Positions 16,176 through 25,965 are shown, counted from the stretch's first letter. The stretch: 42,154 bases of DNA from CAYJDG01 sp964368875 (GCA_964368875.1 CAYJDG010000016.1:1-42154), one strand, 5' to 3'. Numbers and translations: made by a program. Notes: generated from the letters alone by a model not told the origin.

Positions 16176-18920
16176 ATGTTATTGCAGCTGGCGTCTAAAA
16201 TTTTCGGATCGAGCAACGACCGTATTCTGAAAACCCATGAGCGCCGTGTACTCGCCATCAACGCGCTGGAGCCGCAATATCAAGCGCTCACAGATGCGCA
16301 GCTTCAGGCCAAGACCGCAGAGTTCAAAGAGCAACTCGCTAAAGGCGCGACAATCGATGATATCTTGCCGGATGCCTTCGCGACCGTGCGGGAAGCCTCG
16401 AAGCGTGTGCTTGGCATGCGCCACTTTGATGTGCAGCTGATCGGCGGCATGGTCTTGAACAGTGGCAAGATCGCTGAGATGCGCACCGGGGAAGGTAAAA
16501 CCCTCGTTGCAACACTCGCCGTTTACCTCAATGCCATCGAAGGCAAAGGCGTCCACGTTGTTACCGTCAACGATTACCTCGCTCGCCGCGACTCCGCATG
16601 GATGGGTAAGCTATACAATTTCCTCGGCCTCTCGACTGGCGTGATCGTCGCCAACCTCAAGGACCAGGAACGCCGCGATGCCTATAATGCCGACATCACC
16701 TATGGCACCAACAACGAATTCGGCTTCGACTACCTGCGCGACAATATGAAGTATAGCCTGGCCGACATGGTGCAGCGTCCGTTCAATTACGCCATCGTCG
16801 ACGAAGTGGACTCGATCCTGATCGATGAAGCCCGGACTCCGCTGATCATTTCCGGCCCAACCGATAGCGCGACCGAGCTTTATAACCAGATCGACAAGCT
16901 GATCCCCCGGCTCACTGCGAAAGATTTTGATAAGGACGAAAAAGCCAAGAACGTCACGCTGACCGAAAGCGGCGCCGAGGCGATGGAAACCATGCTGCGC
17001 GAAGCGGGCTTGCTGACCGAAGGCGGCCTTTATGACGCGCAGAACATCACGCTCGTTCACCATGCCAATCAGGCCCTGCGTGCGCACAAGCTTTTCTCGC
17101 GCGATACCGATTACATCGTCAAAGACGGCAAGGTCATCATCATCGATGAATTCACCGGACGGATGATGGAAGGCCGCCGCTTCTCCGAAGGCCTGCATCA
17201 GGCCCTCGAAGCAAAAGAGCATGTCGAAATTCAAAAGGAAAACCAGACACTCGCCTCGATCACCTTCCAGAACTATTTCCGCCTCTATCCGAAACTTTCC
17301 GGCATGACCGGTACGGCCCTGACCGAAGCTGCGGAATTCATGGAAATTTATAAACTGGGTGTCGTCGACATTCCGACCAATGTTCCCGTTTCCCGTATCG
17401 ACCAGCAGGATAATATCTACAAGTCGATGAAGGACAAAGAAGCTGCGATCATCAACCTGATCCGTGATGCGCAACAGCGCCAGCAACCGGTTCTGGTTGG
17501 TACGGTCTCGATTGAGAAATCGGAAGCCCTCTCCGAAAGCCTCAAGAAAGCCAAAATTCCCCACCAGGTTCTGAACGCGCGCTACCACGAACAGGAAGCG
17601 TCGATCATATCGCAGGCAGGCCGCCCCGGTGCGGTGACCATCGCCACCAACATGGCTGGTCGTGGAACCGACATCCAGCTCGGCGGTAACGTCGAGATGC
17701 GCGTCAAGGAAGAGGTCCCAGCAGACCTGCCAGAAGATCAGCGTCAGGCCGCCATCGAAAAAATCAAAGCCGAAGTTGCAGCCGCGAAAGAAGTCGTCAA
17801 AAAAGCTGGCGGCCTGTATGTTGTCGGGACCGAGCGCCATGAATCGCGCCGTATCGACAACCAGCTCCGTGGCCGCTCAGGCCGTCAGGGTGATCCAGGG
17901 AATTCGATGTTCTTCCTGTCCACACAGGATGATCTGATGCGGATTTTCAGCCCTGAAGCGCTGGAAGCCGTTCTGTCGAACAAATCAATCGGTCTCAAAG
18001 ACGGCGAAGCCCTCGCCCACCCATGGCTGTCGAAAGCTCTGGAGCGCGCGCAGAACCGCGTCGAGCAGCAGAACTTTGAAATCCGGAAGAACTTGCTGAA
18101 GTTTGACAACGTCATGAACTTCCAACGGAAAGAAATCTACGGCGAGCGCCGCGAGATCATGGAAATGGAGAACGTGACCGAAATGATCACGCAGCTCCGC
18201 CACGAACAAATCGAAATGATGGTCGCGAACGCCATTCCGCCGAACGCGTATGCAGAGCAATGGGATGTCCATGGCCTGCACACCGAAGTCCTGAGCATTC
18301 TGGCGCTTGATCTGCCAATTCAAGACTGGGCCAAGGAAGAAGGCATCGCCGATGCTGAAATCCTTGAGCGCATCATGGCGGCTTCCGATAAAAAGATGGC
18401 CGAAAAAGCCGCCCGTGCCGGTGAAGCCTTCTTCCAGCAGATTGAGAAATCTTTCGTACTGCGCATTCTCGACCAGAACTGGAAAGAGCACCTGCTCAAT
18501 CTCGATCATCTGCGTCAGGGCATCAATCTGCGAGCTTTTGCGCAACGTGATCCGCTCAATGAATACAAAACCGAAGCCTTTGCCCTGTTCGAAAATATGG
18601 TTTCACGCATGAACCAGATGATCGTGCAGCAACTGAGCCAGGTCGAAATCAATATCGACGAACAGGCCTTCGAACGCATGGTGGCCCAGCAGCGTCAGGC
18701 TGAAGAGCAAGCTGCACAACTGACCCGCACCGACCCTGCTTTGATGGGCACCGGACGCGCGACCCAGTATGCCGACGAAGCCAAACCGGACAACACGATC
18801 CCGTTCCGCCGCCGCTTCGATCAGAACGATCCTGCGACATGGGAAGGCAATGTGTCACGTAATGCCGACTGCCCATGCGGATCAGGCAAAAAATTCAAGC
18901 AGTGTCACGGCAAAATCTAG
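16176..18920 (+). CDS. secA: Protein translocase ATPase SecA
   Basis: The motor that drives preproteins through SecYEG. It has 914 residues from this start. Walker A is MRTGEGKT (GEGKT at 105-109), the DEAD-like segment VDEVDSILIDEARTPLIISG follows near 208, and helicase motifs MAGRGTDI and GRSGRQGDPG are in the second nucleotide domain. The C-terminus has the zinc-binding SecB-interaction tail CPCGSGKKFKQCH. The ATG at 16176 was preferred because AAAGGA lies 11 nt upstream and the sequence MLLQLASKIFGSSNDR matches the usual SecA start; an ATG at 16167 sits only 2 nt from that site. The gene is monocistronic, with its stop overlapping the convergent DUF3137 gene by 4 nt. Confidence 0.97.
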   Translation: MLLQLASKIFGSSNDRILKTHERRVLAINALEPQYQALTDAQLQAKTAEFKEQLAKGATIDDILPDAFATVREASKRVLGMRHFDVQLIGGMVLNSGKIAEMRTGEGKTLVATLAVYLNAIEGKGVHVVTVNDYLARRDSAWMGKLYNFLGLSTGVIVANLKDQERRDAYNADITYGTNNEFGFDYLRDNMKYSLADMVQRPFNYAIVDEVDSILIDEARTPLIISGPTDSATELYNQIDKLIPRLTAKDFDKDEKAKNVTLTESGAEAMETMLREAGLLTEGGLYDAQNITLVHHANQALRAHKLFSRDTDYIVKDGKVIIIDEFTGRMMEGRRFSEGLHQALEAKEHVEIQKENQTLASITFQNYFRLYPKLSGMTGTALTEAAEFMEIYKLGVVDIPTNVPVSRIDQQDNIYKSMKDKEAAIINLIRDAQQRQQPVLVGTVSIEKSEALSESLKKAKIPHQVLNARYHEQEASIISQAGRPGAVTIATNMAGRGTDIQLGGNVEMRVKEEVPADLPEDQRQAAIEKIKAEVAAAKEVVKKAGGLYVVGTERHESRRIDNQLRGRSGRQGDPGNSMFFLSTQDDLMRIFSPEALEAVLSNKSIGLKDGEALAHPWLSKALERAQNRVEQQNFEIRKNLLKFDNVMNFQRKEIYGERREIMEMENVTEMITQLRHEQIEMMVANAIPPNAYAEQWDVHGLHTEVLSILALDLPIQDWAKEEGIADAEILERIMAASDKKMAEKAARAGEAFFQQIEKSFVLRILDQNWKEHLLNLDHLRQGINLRAFAQRDPLNEYKTEAFALFENMVSRMNQMIVQQLSQVEINIDEQAFERMVAQQRQAEEQAAQLTRTDPALMGTGRATQYADEAKPDNTIPFRRRFDQNDPATWEGNVSRNADCPCGSGKKFKQCHGKI

Positions 18921-19942
18921 CGGCGCAGCGCAGTGCAAATCTGGTCAATCAAACTGGCCTGATACAGCACTGAGCGGATCCCGTCCAAGTCGTAGCAGGA
19001 CCGGTTCAATGAGATCGGTGAAAACATCGCCTGCGGCTCGCTGATCAGCAACAGCAAGTTATTGTCATGGAAATTGGCCTGAAAGCCTGTTTTCCGATTA
19101 TCTCTGACTTCCTCGATGTTGTGATTTTTCATCACCTTCGCGGTCATTTCCTGCAATTCATCGAGATTATGCCGCCAGTTGGCGAACAGGAAATTCAACC
19201 GCAGGAAAAGCTCCATCACATCAGGTTGCAGCACGCGCCGCGCTTCTACCTGATCATTGCTGTAAACCTCATAGATTTTTTCAAAAACCGGATCGACAAG
19301 TTCGACGCGTTTCATGCTATGCCCAAGGCTGGTGAGCCAGTTCATGAGCCGCCCATACTCGATCTTCAAGGCAACCGGAGACGATACCGGACGCGGCAAG
19401 TCGATTAAAATCGCCAGTCCGTCGAAAGTTACGCGGCTGGTGCGATTTTTTCCGCTGCCGGTTTCATATTTGAGTTGCAGACAGCTGGATTTATATTTTC
19501 CACTAACTTCAATCAGGTCAGAGGATTTCTGCTGGTTATAAGTCGGAAGAATGACAAACTTATCGAGCGCAGTCGCATCGATGCCCTTCTTGGCGTGATA
19601 GCGAATGTCTTTGAAGAACCCCATGATCAGGGGCATCAGGATATTTTTATAGCGATATTCGAAGTACATTTTGATGCCGCTGGTGACCAGCAAGGCGATG
19701 AAACCTCCGCCCCACAAAATACCCAAAGGATTATCCCGTGTTCCCTGCTGATCCGGTCGCAGCAAAGCCTGCGCATAAAGGAGGATGACAACGGCAATCA
19801 GGAATGCCCAGCATCCATAGTAAAGCTTCTGCGTAAAATGACGCTTGATTTCAATCCCATGCAAAATGGGCGCGATGTTATCTGCGAAATAGGCAGAAAA
19901 GCCTTTTTCATGGGGATATTTTTCTTCAAAAACAGGTTCCAT
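18917..19942 (-). CDS. DUF3137 membrane protein
   Basis: A 341-residue protein matching the DUF3137 family by layout. Two transmembrane helices (about 42-61 and 72-89) form a hairpin near the N-terminus, preceded by about 40 cytosolic residues. A beta-rich cytosolic domain follows, with YKSSCLQLKYETGSGKNR and VTFDGLAILIDLPRP, and a helical C-terminal part. Function is unknown; some relatives contact Galanin-like or regulatory partners, but nothing here shows that. It is convergent with secA, and starts 40 nt from the divergent alpha/beta hydrolase gene. Confidence 0.75.
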   Translation of the reverse strand: MEPVFEEKYPHEKGFSAYFADNIAPILHGIEIKRHFTQKLYYGCWAFLIAVVILLYAQALLRPDQQGTRDNPLGILWGGGFIALLVTSGIKMYFEYRYKNILMPLIMGFFKDIRYHAKKGIDATALDKFVILPTYNQQKSSDLIEVSGKYKSSCLQLKYETGSGKNRTSRVTFDGLAILIDLPRPVSSPVALKIEYGRLMNWLTSLGHSMKRVELVDPVFEKIYEVYSNDQVEARRVLQPDVMELFLRLNFLFANWRHNLDELQEMTAKVMKNHNIEEVRDNRKTGFQANFHDNNLLLLISEPQAMFSPISLNRSCYDLDGIRSVLYQASLIDQICTALRR

Positions 19943-19982
19943 CAGGTTCCCTGACCTCTAAAATCACTCTATTATATCTTAG

Positions 19983-20849
19983 ATGATGACCGATAACACC
20001 TTCTTCTCAAATTCTCACAGCATCTATTACCAGACATGGGGCGATCCGGCAGGGCGGCCCCTGCTCTGCGTTCATGGTCTGACGGGCAGCTCGCAAGACT
20101 TCAAATATGTCGGCGAATATCTCGCCTCGCGCGGGTATTACACCGTAGCGCTCGATATGCCCGGTCGGGGCCGCAGCGAATTTCTGAAAGACCCAACCGA
20201 ATATAACTTCACGGAGTACTTCAAACATCTCCGTGCCTTCATGGCGCATTTGAATTTAAAGAAGGTCGACTGGTTCGGCGTTTCTATGGGCGGCTTGCTC
20301 GGCATTCATATCGCGGGCGAAGAAAATTCCCCTATTGAGCGCATGATCCTGAGCGACGTTGGCCCCGAAGTGCCTTTGGAAGCGCTACAGTTTATTGGTG
20401 GTTATTTGACCCTCGCCCCTGTCTTCAGCACCATTGAGGACATGGCCAATGCGTTGAAGGCGACCAAAGGCACACCCTTCTATCGCGGCGATATGAGCGA
20501 GGAGCACTGGCAGCACTATGCGCGCAGTCATCTGCGCCAGAACGCCGACAAGCAGTGGATCCGCGCCTTCGATCCTGGGATTGCAGTTAATTTCGCAACC
20601 CAGCCCCTGGGTACAGAAAATCTATGGCCCTACTGGGAAAAAATCACGCAGCCAGTCCTGACGGTGCGCGGCGAACTCTCTGTTCTGCTGACTGAAGAGA
20701 TTTTGAGCGCGATGACCGCTCGTAAGCCCGGTGCACCGCATGACATCATCCGCATCGCCGGAGCCGGTCACGTACCGTCCTTTTATCCGGAAGAACAGAT
20801 CAAGCTGCTTTCTCAGTGGCTGAATCAGACTCAGGACGCGGTGGCGTAA
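19983..20849 (+). CDS. Alpha/beta hydrolase
   Basis: A 288-residue cytosolic alpha/beta-hydrolase fold protein. The oxyanion-hole motif HG is at 31-32 (CVHGLTGSSQDF), the nucleophile elbow GVSMGG has Ser101, and the catalytic His is in GAGHVPSF near 261. The usual third residue, an Asp in a segment like RGxxSDLLT, is replaced: here it reads RGELSVLLTEE, with Val at that place. Either a nearby Glu serves, or an acid elsewhere does. Two adjacent ATGs (19983, 19986) are possible starts. Substrate unknown. Its last 50 nt overlap the convergent CNNM gene. Confidence 0.85.
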   Translation: MMTDNTFFSNSHSIYYQTWGDPAGRPLLCVHGLTGSSQDFKYVGEYLASRGYYTVALDMPGRGRSEFLKDPTEYNFTEYFKHLRAFMAHLNLKKVDWFGVSMGGLLGIHIAGEENSPIERMILSDVGPEVPLEALQFIGGYLTLAPVFSTIEDMANALKATKGTPFYRGDMSEEHWQHYARSHLRQNADKQWIRAFDPGIAVNFATQPLGTENLWPYWEKITQPVLTVRGELSVLLTEEILSAMTARKPGAPHDIIRIAGAGHVPSFYPEEQIKLLSQWLNQTQDAVA

Positions 20850-22095
20850 TTCTCACCAGAGTAATTTGGTTGCGATGCCTGCGGATAATATCGAAGAGAT
20901 AGCCGTAGAACGTAAAGCTCTGTCCGACATCTGGAATGCGTTGGGATTCATGCAGGATTAGCCCTGCAACCGTCGTGTAATTCTGGTCCGGCAACTCCCA
21001 TTCCAGTTCGCGGTGCAGATCGCGGATCGTGACCGAACCCGTTACCAGATACGTGCCATTCGGCTGGCGGCGCAGACCAGGGACGTGAATATCATGTTCA
21101 TCACTAATCTCGCCGACAATCTCTTCCAGAATATCTTCGAGCGTCACGATGCCCATATAACTGCCATATTCATCGACGACGAACGCGAAATGCTCGCCGC
21201 GCTCACGGAACGCCTGCAGCTGCTCATAAAGCGAGGTTGAATCCGGTACGAACCAAGGCTCTGCCGCGATCATCTCAAGATTGACCTTGGTCGGATCATT
21301 GTTGACGGCTTTCAATTCGCGCAGCAGCCATTTGGAATGAATCAATCCAACGATATTGTCCGGCTGATCTTTCCACAGCGGCATGCGCGAATACGGGCTG
21401 TTATAAATTTCATCAATAATCTGTTCAGGCGGGTTGGTGACGTCGAGCGCAACCACATTTTTGCGGTGAATCATCACCTCGCCAACGCTGACCTCGGCCA
21501 AATCGAGGATCGAACGCAGCATGACCCGTTGTTTCTGAGTCTCCTCGCCCGGCCCCTGGTGCATCTCGATCACGCCGCGCAGCATGTCCATATGGTGTTC
21601 GCCGCTGACCTTGGAAATATCGGACCCGAAGAACTTTAGGGTCCTGCGGACGATGGTCGCGACCAGATCGACAATCGGCGAGAGCAGAAAAATCACAAGC
21701 GTGATGGCGGGCGCCATGAACATCGCCAGCTTATCGGCGTTATGAATGGCATAGGTTTTTGGCATGACCTCGCAGAAGATCAAAATCAGGACGGTCATAA
21801 CCCCGGTTGCAATCAATACCCCGGCCTCGCCGTAAATATCGACCAGAACACTGGTGGTGAGGGCGGAGGCAAGAATATTGATCAAGGTATTGCCGAGCAG
21901 CATCGCGCCAATCATGCGTTCCTTGCTCTCAAGGATACGGTTGACCATGCGCGCCCGGCGGCTGCCGTCTTTTTCTGCTGCCATCATCCGCGCAGGCGAA
22001 CACGCAGTCAGCGCCGTCTCGCCACCCGAAAAGAACGACGAGCACAACATAAGGAATATGACGGAAAGTGAGTAAAGCGTCAGCTCATGCTGCAT
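20800..22095 (-). CDS. CNNM/CorC-HlyC family transmembrane protein with CBS pair
   Basis: A 431-residue protein of the CNNM magnesium-transport family, also called the hemolysin C or CorB type. The CNNM domain (about 1-190) has four hydrophobic segments, with the conserved ETALTACSPARM, GNTLINI and FCEVMPKTYA motifs. A CBS domain pair (about 205-330) contains EVMIHRKNVVALD and VVDEYGSYMGIVTLEDILEE. A CorC_HlyC domain closes the protein (about 345-425). Magnesium or cobalt export/homeostasis is the known theme, unproven here. I chose the ATG at 22095 because GAGGG lies 8 nt upstream; it overlaps the aroB stop by 11 nt. The ATG at 22134 would extend further into aroB. Confidence 0.9.
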   Translation of the reverse strand: MQHELTLYSLSVIFLMLCSSFFSGGETALTACSPARMMAAEKDGSRRARMVNRILESKERMIGAMLLGNTLINILASALTTSVLVDIYGEAGVLIATGVMTVLILIFCEVMPKTYAIHNADKLAMFMAPAITLVIFLLSPIVDLVATIVRRTLKFFGSDISKVSGEHHMDMLRGVIEMHQGPGEETQKQRVMLRSILDLAEVSVGEVMIHRKNVVALDVTNPPEQIIDEIYNSPYSRMPLWKDQPDNIVGLIHSKWLLRELKAVNNDPTKVNLEMIAAEPWFVPDSTSLYEQLQAFRERGEHFAFVVDEYGSYMGIVTLEDILEEIVGEISDEHDIHVPGLRRQPNGTYLVTGSVTIRDLHRELEWELPDQNYTTVAGLILHESQRIPDVGQSFTFYGYLFDIIRRHRNQITLVRITPPRPESDSATEKAA

Positions 22096-23209
22096 GCAGG
22101 CTACCCTCAAGAATCTGAAGAATTTGCTCTGCATTTACAGTTTTATCAAGGCGCGCGCGGCCGAGTTTTTGCAGGACAACGAACGTAATACCATCCGCCG
22201 TTGCCTTCTTGTCCTTATTCATGAGGGCCAGCAAGTCTGCAGGGCTTGCCTTCACGGCTGGCTTGATCTCGCTGATTTCAGTCATCAGCCCAAGTGATGA
22301 GAGGTGGGCTTTTACCCGCCCGACATCCGCATCGGTGATCTGGCCCAGCATCTGGGAAAGACGGGCCGCCTGCACAAGGCCTATGCCGACAGCTTCGCCA
22401 TGTAAGAGCCGTCCATCATATTCGCAGGCCGTTTCAAGCGCATGGGCGAAGGTATGACCAAGATTGAGCAAGGCCCTGAGGCCGTTTTCTTCGCGCTCAT
22501 CCTGACGCACGATTTCGGCTTTCATTTTGCAGCTGGTTTCAATAGCGTGCGCGAGCGCTGCCGGGTCTTTGGCCAAGACCTTTTTGCCGTTCTGCTCCAG
22601 CCATTCAAAGAACCGGATATCGCCGAGCATGCCGTATTTGACGATCTCAGCGTAACCCGCTTTCATTTCACGGTCAGGCAAGGTTTTAAGCGTCTCGAGA
22701 TCGATCACCACTGTTTTCGGCTGATAGAATGCGCCGACGAGATTTTTGCCTTGAACGGAATTGATCCCTGTCTTGCCACCAACTGAGCTATCGACCTGCG
22801 CCAGCAATGTTGTTGGAATTTGAATAAAGTCGATACCGCGAAGAACGCTTGCCGCAACAAAACCCGCCAGATCGCCAACCACGCCTCCGCCCATCGCGAT
22901 GATAAGGGAAGAGCGGTTGACCTTGTTCTCGAGCAGCCATTCGAGAGTCTGCTGATAAAATTCAAAAGATTTTGTCTGCTCGCCCGGCGGCAGGGCGAAG
23001 GTCATCAGTTGGCCGACTTTTTTATGCAGCAGTGCATTCAACTGCTCGCCCAAAGGCGCAACGTTTTCATCGGTAATTACAAAAACCTTCCGCGACGCGG
23101 CATCAGCCGGCAGCCATAGCTCGGTGCGGGCGAGAGCGCCTGATCCAAGCAGGATCGAATAACTGCGGTCACTGAGGCTGACCGGAACCGTTTTATATTC
23201 AGCTTTCAT
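22085..23209 (-). CDS. aroB: 3-dehydroquinate synthase
   Basis: The second step of the shikimate pathway, making 3-dehydroquinate from DAHP with NAD and zinc. It has 374 residues. The NAD-binding GGGVVGD is at 107-113, the active-site DSSVGGKTGIN at 140-150, and the zinc ligands are E188 (AEIVK), H252 (LGHTFAHA) and H270 (LHGEAVG). It starts in the overlap with the aroK stop, the usual aroK-aroB order, and is followed by the CNNM gene that overlaps its end. Confidence 0.97.
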   Translation of the reverse strand: MKAEYKTVPVSLSDRSYSILLGSGALARTELWLPADAASRKVFVITDENVAPLGEQLNALLHKKVGQLMTFALPPGEQTKSFEFYQQTLEWLLENKVNRSSLIIAMGGGVVGDLAGFVAASVLRGIDFIQIPTTLLAQVDSSVGGKTGINSVQGKNLVGAFYQPKTVVIDLETLKTLPDREMKAGYAEIVKYGMLGDIRFFEWLEQNGKKVLAKDPAALAHAIETSCKMKAEIVRQDEREENGLRALLNLGHTFAHALETACEYDGRLLHGEAVGIGLVQAARLSQMLGQITDADVGRVKAHLSSLGLMTEISEIKPAVKASPADLLALMNKDKKATADGITFVVLQKLGRARLDKTVNAEQILQILEGSLHAA

Positions 23210-23775
23210 GACGTTTCTTTTAGCAGATAATCATGGATCTGTCGCATCACCTGTTCAGCGACTTCCGTAACTGGACGGTCATCGCTGCGCACATGAATGG
23301 CGGCGCGGGCATAAATCGGGCCGCGCCTTTCCAGCAGACTTGCCAGAATCTCCTCTGGATTTCCGTTTTCAAGCAGAGGCCGATTTCTCTGGCGAGCAGT
23401 ACGGGCAATCAGAACATCCAAAGTGGCTTCAATCCATAGTGACAAAGTCTCGTCGAAAATTGTGGCCGCAACTTCGGGAACGGTCACAGACCCGCCGCCG
23501 GTTGCGATGACGCAAGGTTCAGCATGACTAACCAGATCCTGAATGGTTGAACGCTCAAGTGCGCGGAAGGCTGCCTCACCATCCTGCGCAAATATTTCAG
23601 GAATGGTTTTTCCGGCGCTCTGTTCGATCAGGCGATCCGAATCGTAAAAATGCCAGCCCAGAGAACGGGCTAATGTCGCCCCCAAGGTCGATTTTCCCGA
23701 ACCCATCATCCCTACCAAGGTTATAGGGCGGCGCAGTCGCGATGTTATGAATTCTATGGTAGGGGAGTCCGTCAT
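23206..23775 (-). CDS. aroK: Shikimate kinase
   Basis: Phosphorylates shikimate with ATP. It has 189 residues. Walker A GMMGSGKST is at 22-30, shikimate-binding Asp47 (DSDRLI) and Arg71 (FRALER) follow, with the GGG loop at 93-95 and the lid arginine in RPLL near 132. The 20-residue N-terminal extension before the P-loop is a normal feature of alphaproteobacterial copies. It is first in the aroK-aroB-CNNM unit and is divergent from a small exported protein across 120 nt. Confidence 0.96.
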   Translation of the reverse strand: MTDSPTIEFITSRLRRPITLVGMMGSGKSTLGATLARSLGWHFYDSDRLIEQSAGKTIPEIFAQDGEAAFRALERSTIQDLVSHAEPCVIATGGGSVTVPEVAATIFDETLSLWIEATLDVLIARTARQRNRPLLENGNPEEILASLLERRGPIYARAAIHVRSDDRPVTEVAEQVMRQIHDYLLKETS

Positions 23776-23895
23776 TTTTTCTGGGTTATTTGGTGTTTTA
23801 TTCAGGCAGGGATCTATCCATAAAACATATTATCTTGTAAACACTTATCCCTGCACCTCCTGCGTCACTCCACCAGAACTAAGGACTAAAATCAC

Positions 23896-24123
23896 ATGAA
23901 AATATTCGGTATTCTTGGCGGTCTCGTCATTCTTTTCATAGTCGGCGCATTTACCTATATCGCCATGGCAGACGTTCCGGTTGTGCAGACAACCGTGACC
24001 CGTGAAATTCAACCAGATATCGTAGTCGCGGCTCCATCGCCTGCACCGGCTCCAGCGTCTGTTGCCCCGGCTGCCGGAACGACCGCGCCTCCTGCAACTT
24101 CAGTTCCTGCGACACCGGAATAA
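23896..24123 (+). CDS. Small exported Pro/Ala-rich protein, unknown function
   Basis: A 75-residue protein that I do not recognise. Residues 3-25 are a hydrophobic signal segment ending AMA, a good signal peptidase I site before DVPVV; it may instead stay as an anchor. The middle, VPVVQTTVTREIQPDIVV, is followed by a C-terminal 25-30 residues of Pro, Ala, Ser and Thr (PAPAPASVAPAAGTTAPPAT), likely disordered and extending into the periplasm. A ribosome site AAGGA is near 23880. It is 12 nt upstream of the next exported protein and in the same direction as xerD. The composition of the tail matches the linker of that next gene, so they may work together. Confidence 0.6.
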   Translation: MKIFGILGGLVILFIVGAFTYIAMADVPVVQTTVTREIQPDIVVAAPSPAPAPASVAPAAGTTAPPATSVPATPE

Positions 24124-24135
24124 GGGACCATCTGC

Positions 24136-25962
24136 GTGATCCGTAAATCCATAACCCTCGCCCTGTTGCTCCTGCCTGTTGCGAGCCTTCCTGCAACCGC
24201 TAAAGAAGAGTCTTCTGACCAAGTTACCTCTGCGCCAGCTCCCGCACCTGTTGAAGCAAGCCCAGTCGAAGCAGCACCTGCGGAACCTGTTGTAGATGAA
24301 GCCGCACCTGATACTCCGACGACACCCCACAGCACGATCCTTCCGGTTAAAATCAAACCTGTTCAAGAAGGTGCTGATGGTGTCTCCAAAGCTGCACCGG
24401 ATATCGAACAGCAAAATGACATCGATGCCGATACGCTTGCGCTCTATACGTCTCAATCTGACGGCAGCCTCGGCCAGAATTTATGGACAGGACTATCACG
24501 CGACGAGGTCATTAAAGGTCTCCACGCCTTGCCTGTGCCGCGTTTTTCCCCGTCCTTACGTGAACTAACGCTCCGGGTTTTACTGAGCAAAGCGACAGTT
24601 GCGCCCTCAAAAGCCGATCCGCCAGTTACAGATGTTTTCGCCGCACGTATGAGCAAGCTGATTGAGCTTGGAGCCTTCCGCGAAGCGATGAGCCTCTACG
24701 AAAAACTCGATAGCCCTGCCACCACTGCGGAGGCTGCGCTTGCTGGCATGAAAGCTTTTGTTGGCAATGGGCAGGTCGCAATCGCCTGCCTTGAGCAAAA
24801 GGCGCTTGATCCAACCTTAAAATCAGATGACCCCTTCTGGAAAGACCTCGATCAGTTCTGCCAGACTTTCATCAAAGGCGATGCGCAAAGCGGTCCCGAT
24901 GATTTGCAAAGCCTGATGCGGGCAGCGGTCGCTTATGCCGAAGCCGAAAAGATCGTATCCCCATCGCAATTTGAAGATCTCAATTCACGTTCACTGATTC
25001 ATCTTATGGTACTTTCCAAAGCTGGCATCCTTGATCGCGGCAAGTGGTCGGTCGCTAATGCGGCCAAACTTGATCCGTCAGTCATTGCATTCCTGCTTGC
25101 GCAACAACCTGAAAAAGTAGAACAGAAACTTTCTCTCTTTACGGTTGCCGTCGCCCATGGAATTCGCTCGCCGCAGGATCTGGAAACTGCCTTCAAGGAA
25201 ACAGCCGCGTCCCCTGTGCCCCATGGCGACTGGGCGCCGTTTCTGAACACCTATACCAAACTCGTTAATGCAGGATCTGATGCGGACAGGATCAAGCACC
25301 TTAAAACCCTGCTCGCTCTTTCTGATACCGTTACTCCAGTTGCCTTCGCACCGCTCACCCCGCTTTTAACAGAACTCAAGCCAGCCGCGCCGCTGACTGC
25401 GGATGAAGCCCGGATCGTTCTGCGCAGCTTTATCAGTGCAGGTGCACAAATCCCTCTCGCTTGGGTGAGTTATGCCTATGGGCAGCCTTCAGACGGGGTA
25501 GATTCTGGCGAATCGGAGCTTCTCGCCGTGTGGAATAACCCGGTATCTGACCCGCCAAAAGAGGGTCAAAAAACCTCTGCACCCGCCAAAGCGAAGAAGC
25601 CGCCTCTGACCAAGGAATTGGCGTATAGCCTTATACTGCAAGCATATTTAAAGGATGAGGACCAAACCTCCCCTGCGGATAAACCTGCTTATGACAATTT
25701 TTTAAGCTTGACAGGCCCTACCAATTATGTAATGCCTTCAGGTGAGTTAACAGAAAGTCTTAAAAAGGCCGCTCAGGCGGGATCTCTTGGAAAGATACTT
25801 CTGTATAGCCTCCAGATGCTGAATGGGGAGAAGGTGGACCAAATCCACCCACAAACCCTCTCTCAGGTTCTGAAGGCACTTAAAACTGCGGGGTTGAGTG
25901 AAGAAACTGTGTCCCTGGCGCACGAGGCGCTTGAGGGACTTACTACTAAGAAGGAGAACTAA
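24136..25962 (+). CDS. Large exported helical protein, unknown function
   Basis: A 608-residue protein with no recognised domain. It has a signal peptide (about 1-22, cleavage likely after ATA), then a Pro/Ala/Glu-rich linker to about residue 75. The rest is mostly helical and rich in Ala, Leu, Lys and Asp, possibly helix repeats, with few cysteines and no catalytic motif that I could find. The start is GTG at 24136, with AAGGGA at 24122-24127. It is 3 nt upstream of xerD, so it probably shares its transcript. Its codon use is plainer and more AT-rich than that of xerD, most so at the 3' end. The periplasmic site and lineage-specific placement between aroK and xerD are the main clues. Confidence 0.7.
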   Translation: MIRKSITLALLLLPVASLPATAKEESSDQVTSAPAPAPVEASPVEAAPAEPVVDEAAPDTPTTPHSTILPVKIKPVQEGADGVSKAAPDIEQQNDIDADTLALYTSQSDGSLGQNLWTGLSRDEVIKGLHALPVPRFSPSLRELTLRVLLSKATVAPSKADPPVTDVFAARMSKLIELGAFREAMSLYEKLDSPATTAEAALAGMKAFVGNGQVAIACLEQKALDPTLKSDDPFWKDLDQFCQTFIKGDAQSGPDDLQSLMRAAVAYAEAEKIVSPSQFEDLNSRSLIHLMVLSKAGILDRGKWSVANAAKLDPSVIAFLLAQQPEKVEQKLSLFTVAVAHGIRSPQDLETAFKETAASPVPHGDWAPFLNTYTKLVNAGSDADRIKHLKTLLALSDTVTPVAFAPLTPLLTELKPAAPLTADEARIVLRSFISAGAQIPLAWVSYAYGQPSDGVDSGESELLAVWNNPVSDPPKEGQKTSAPAKAKKPPLTKELAYSLILQAYLKDEDQTSPADKPAYDNFLSLTGPTNYVMPSGELTESLKKAAQAGSLGKILLYSLQMLNGEKVDQIHPQTLSQVLKALKTAGLSEETVSLAHEALEGLTTKKEN

Positions 25963-25965
25963 AAA

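Noticed and set aside
16611..17840. A long open frame of about 400 codons antisense to secA
   Set aside because: It mirrors the secA codon pattern, has Phe/Val/Asp-rich shadow composition and no ribosome site, while secA is certain.
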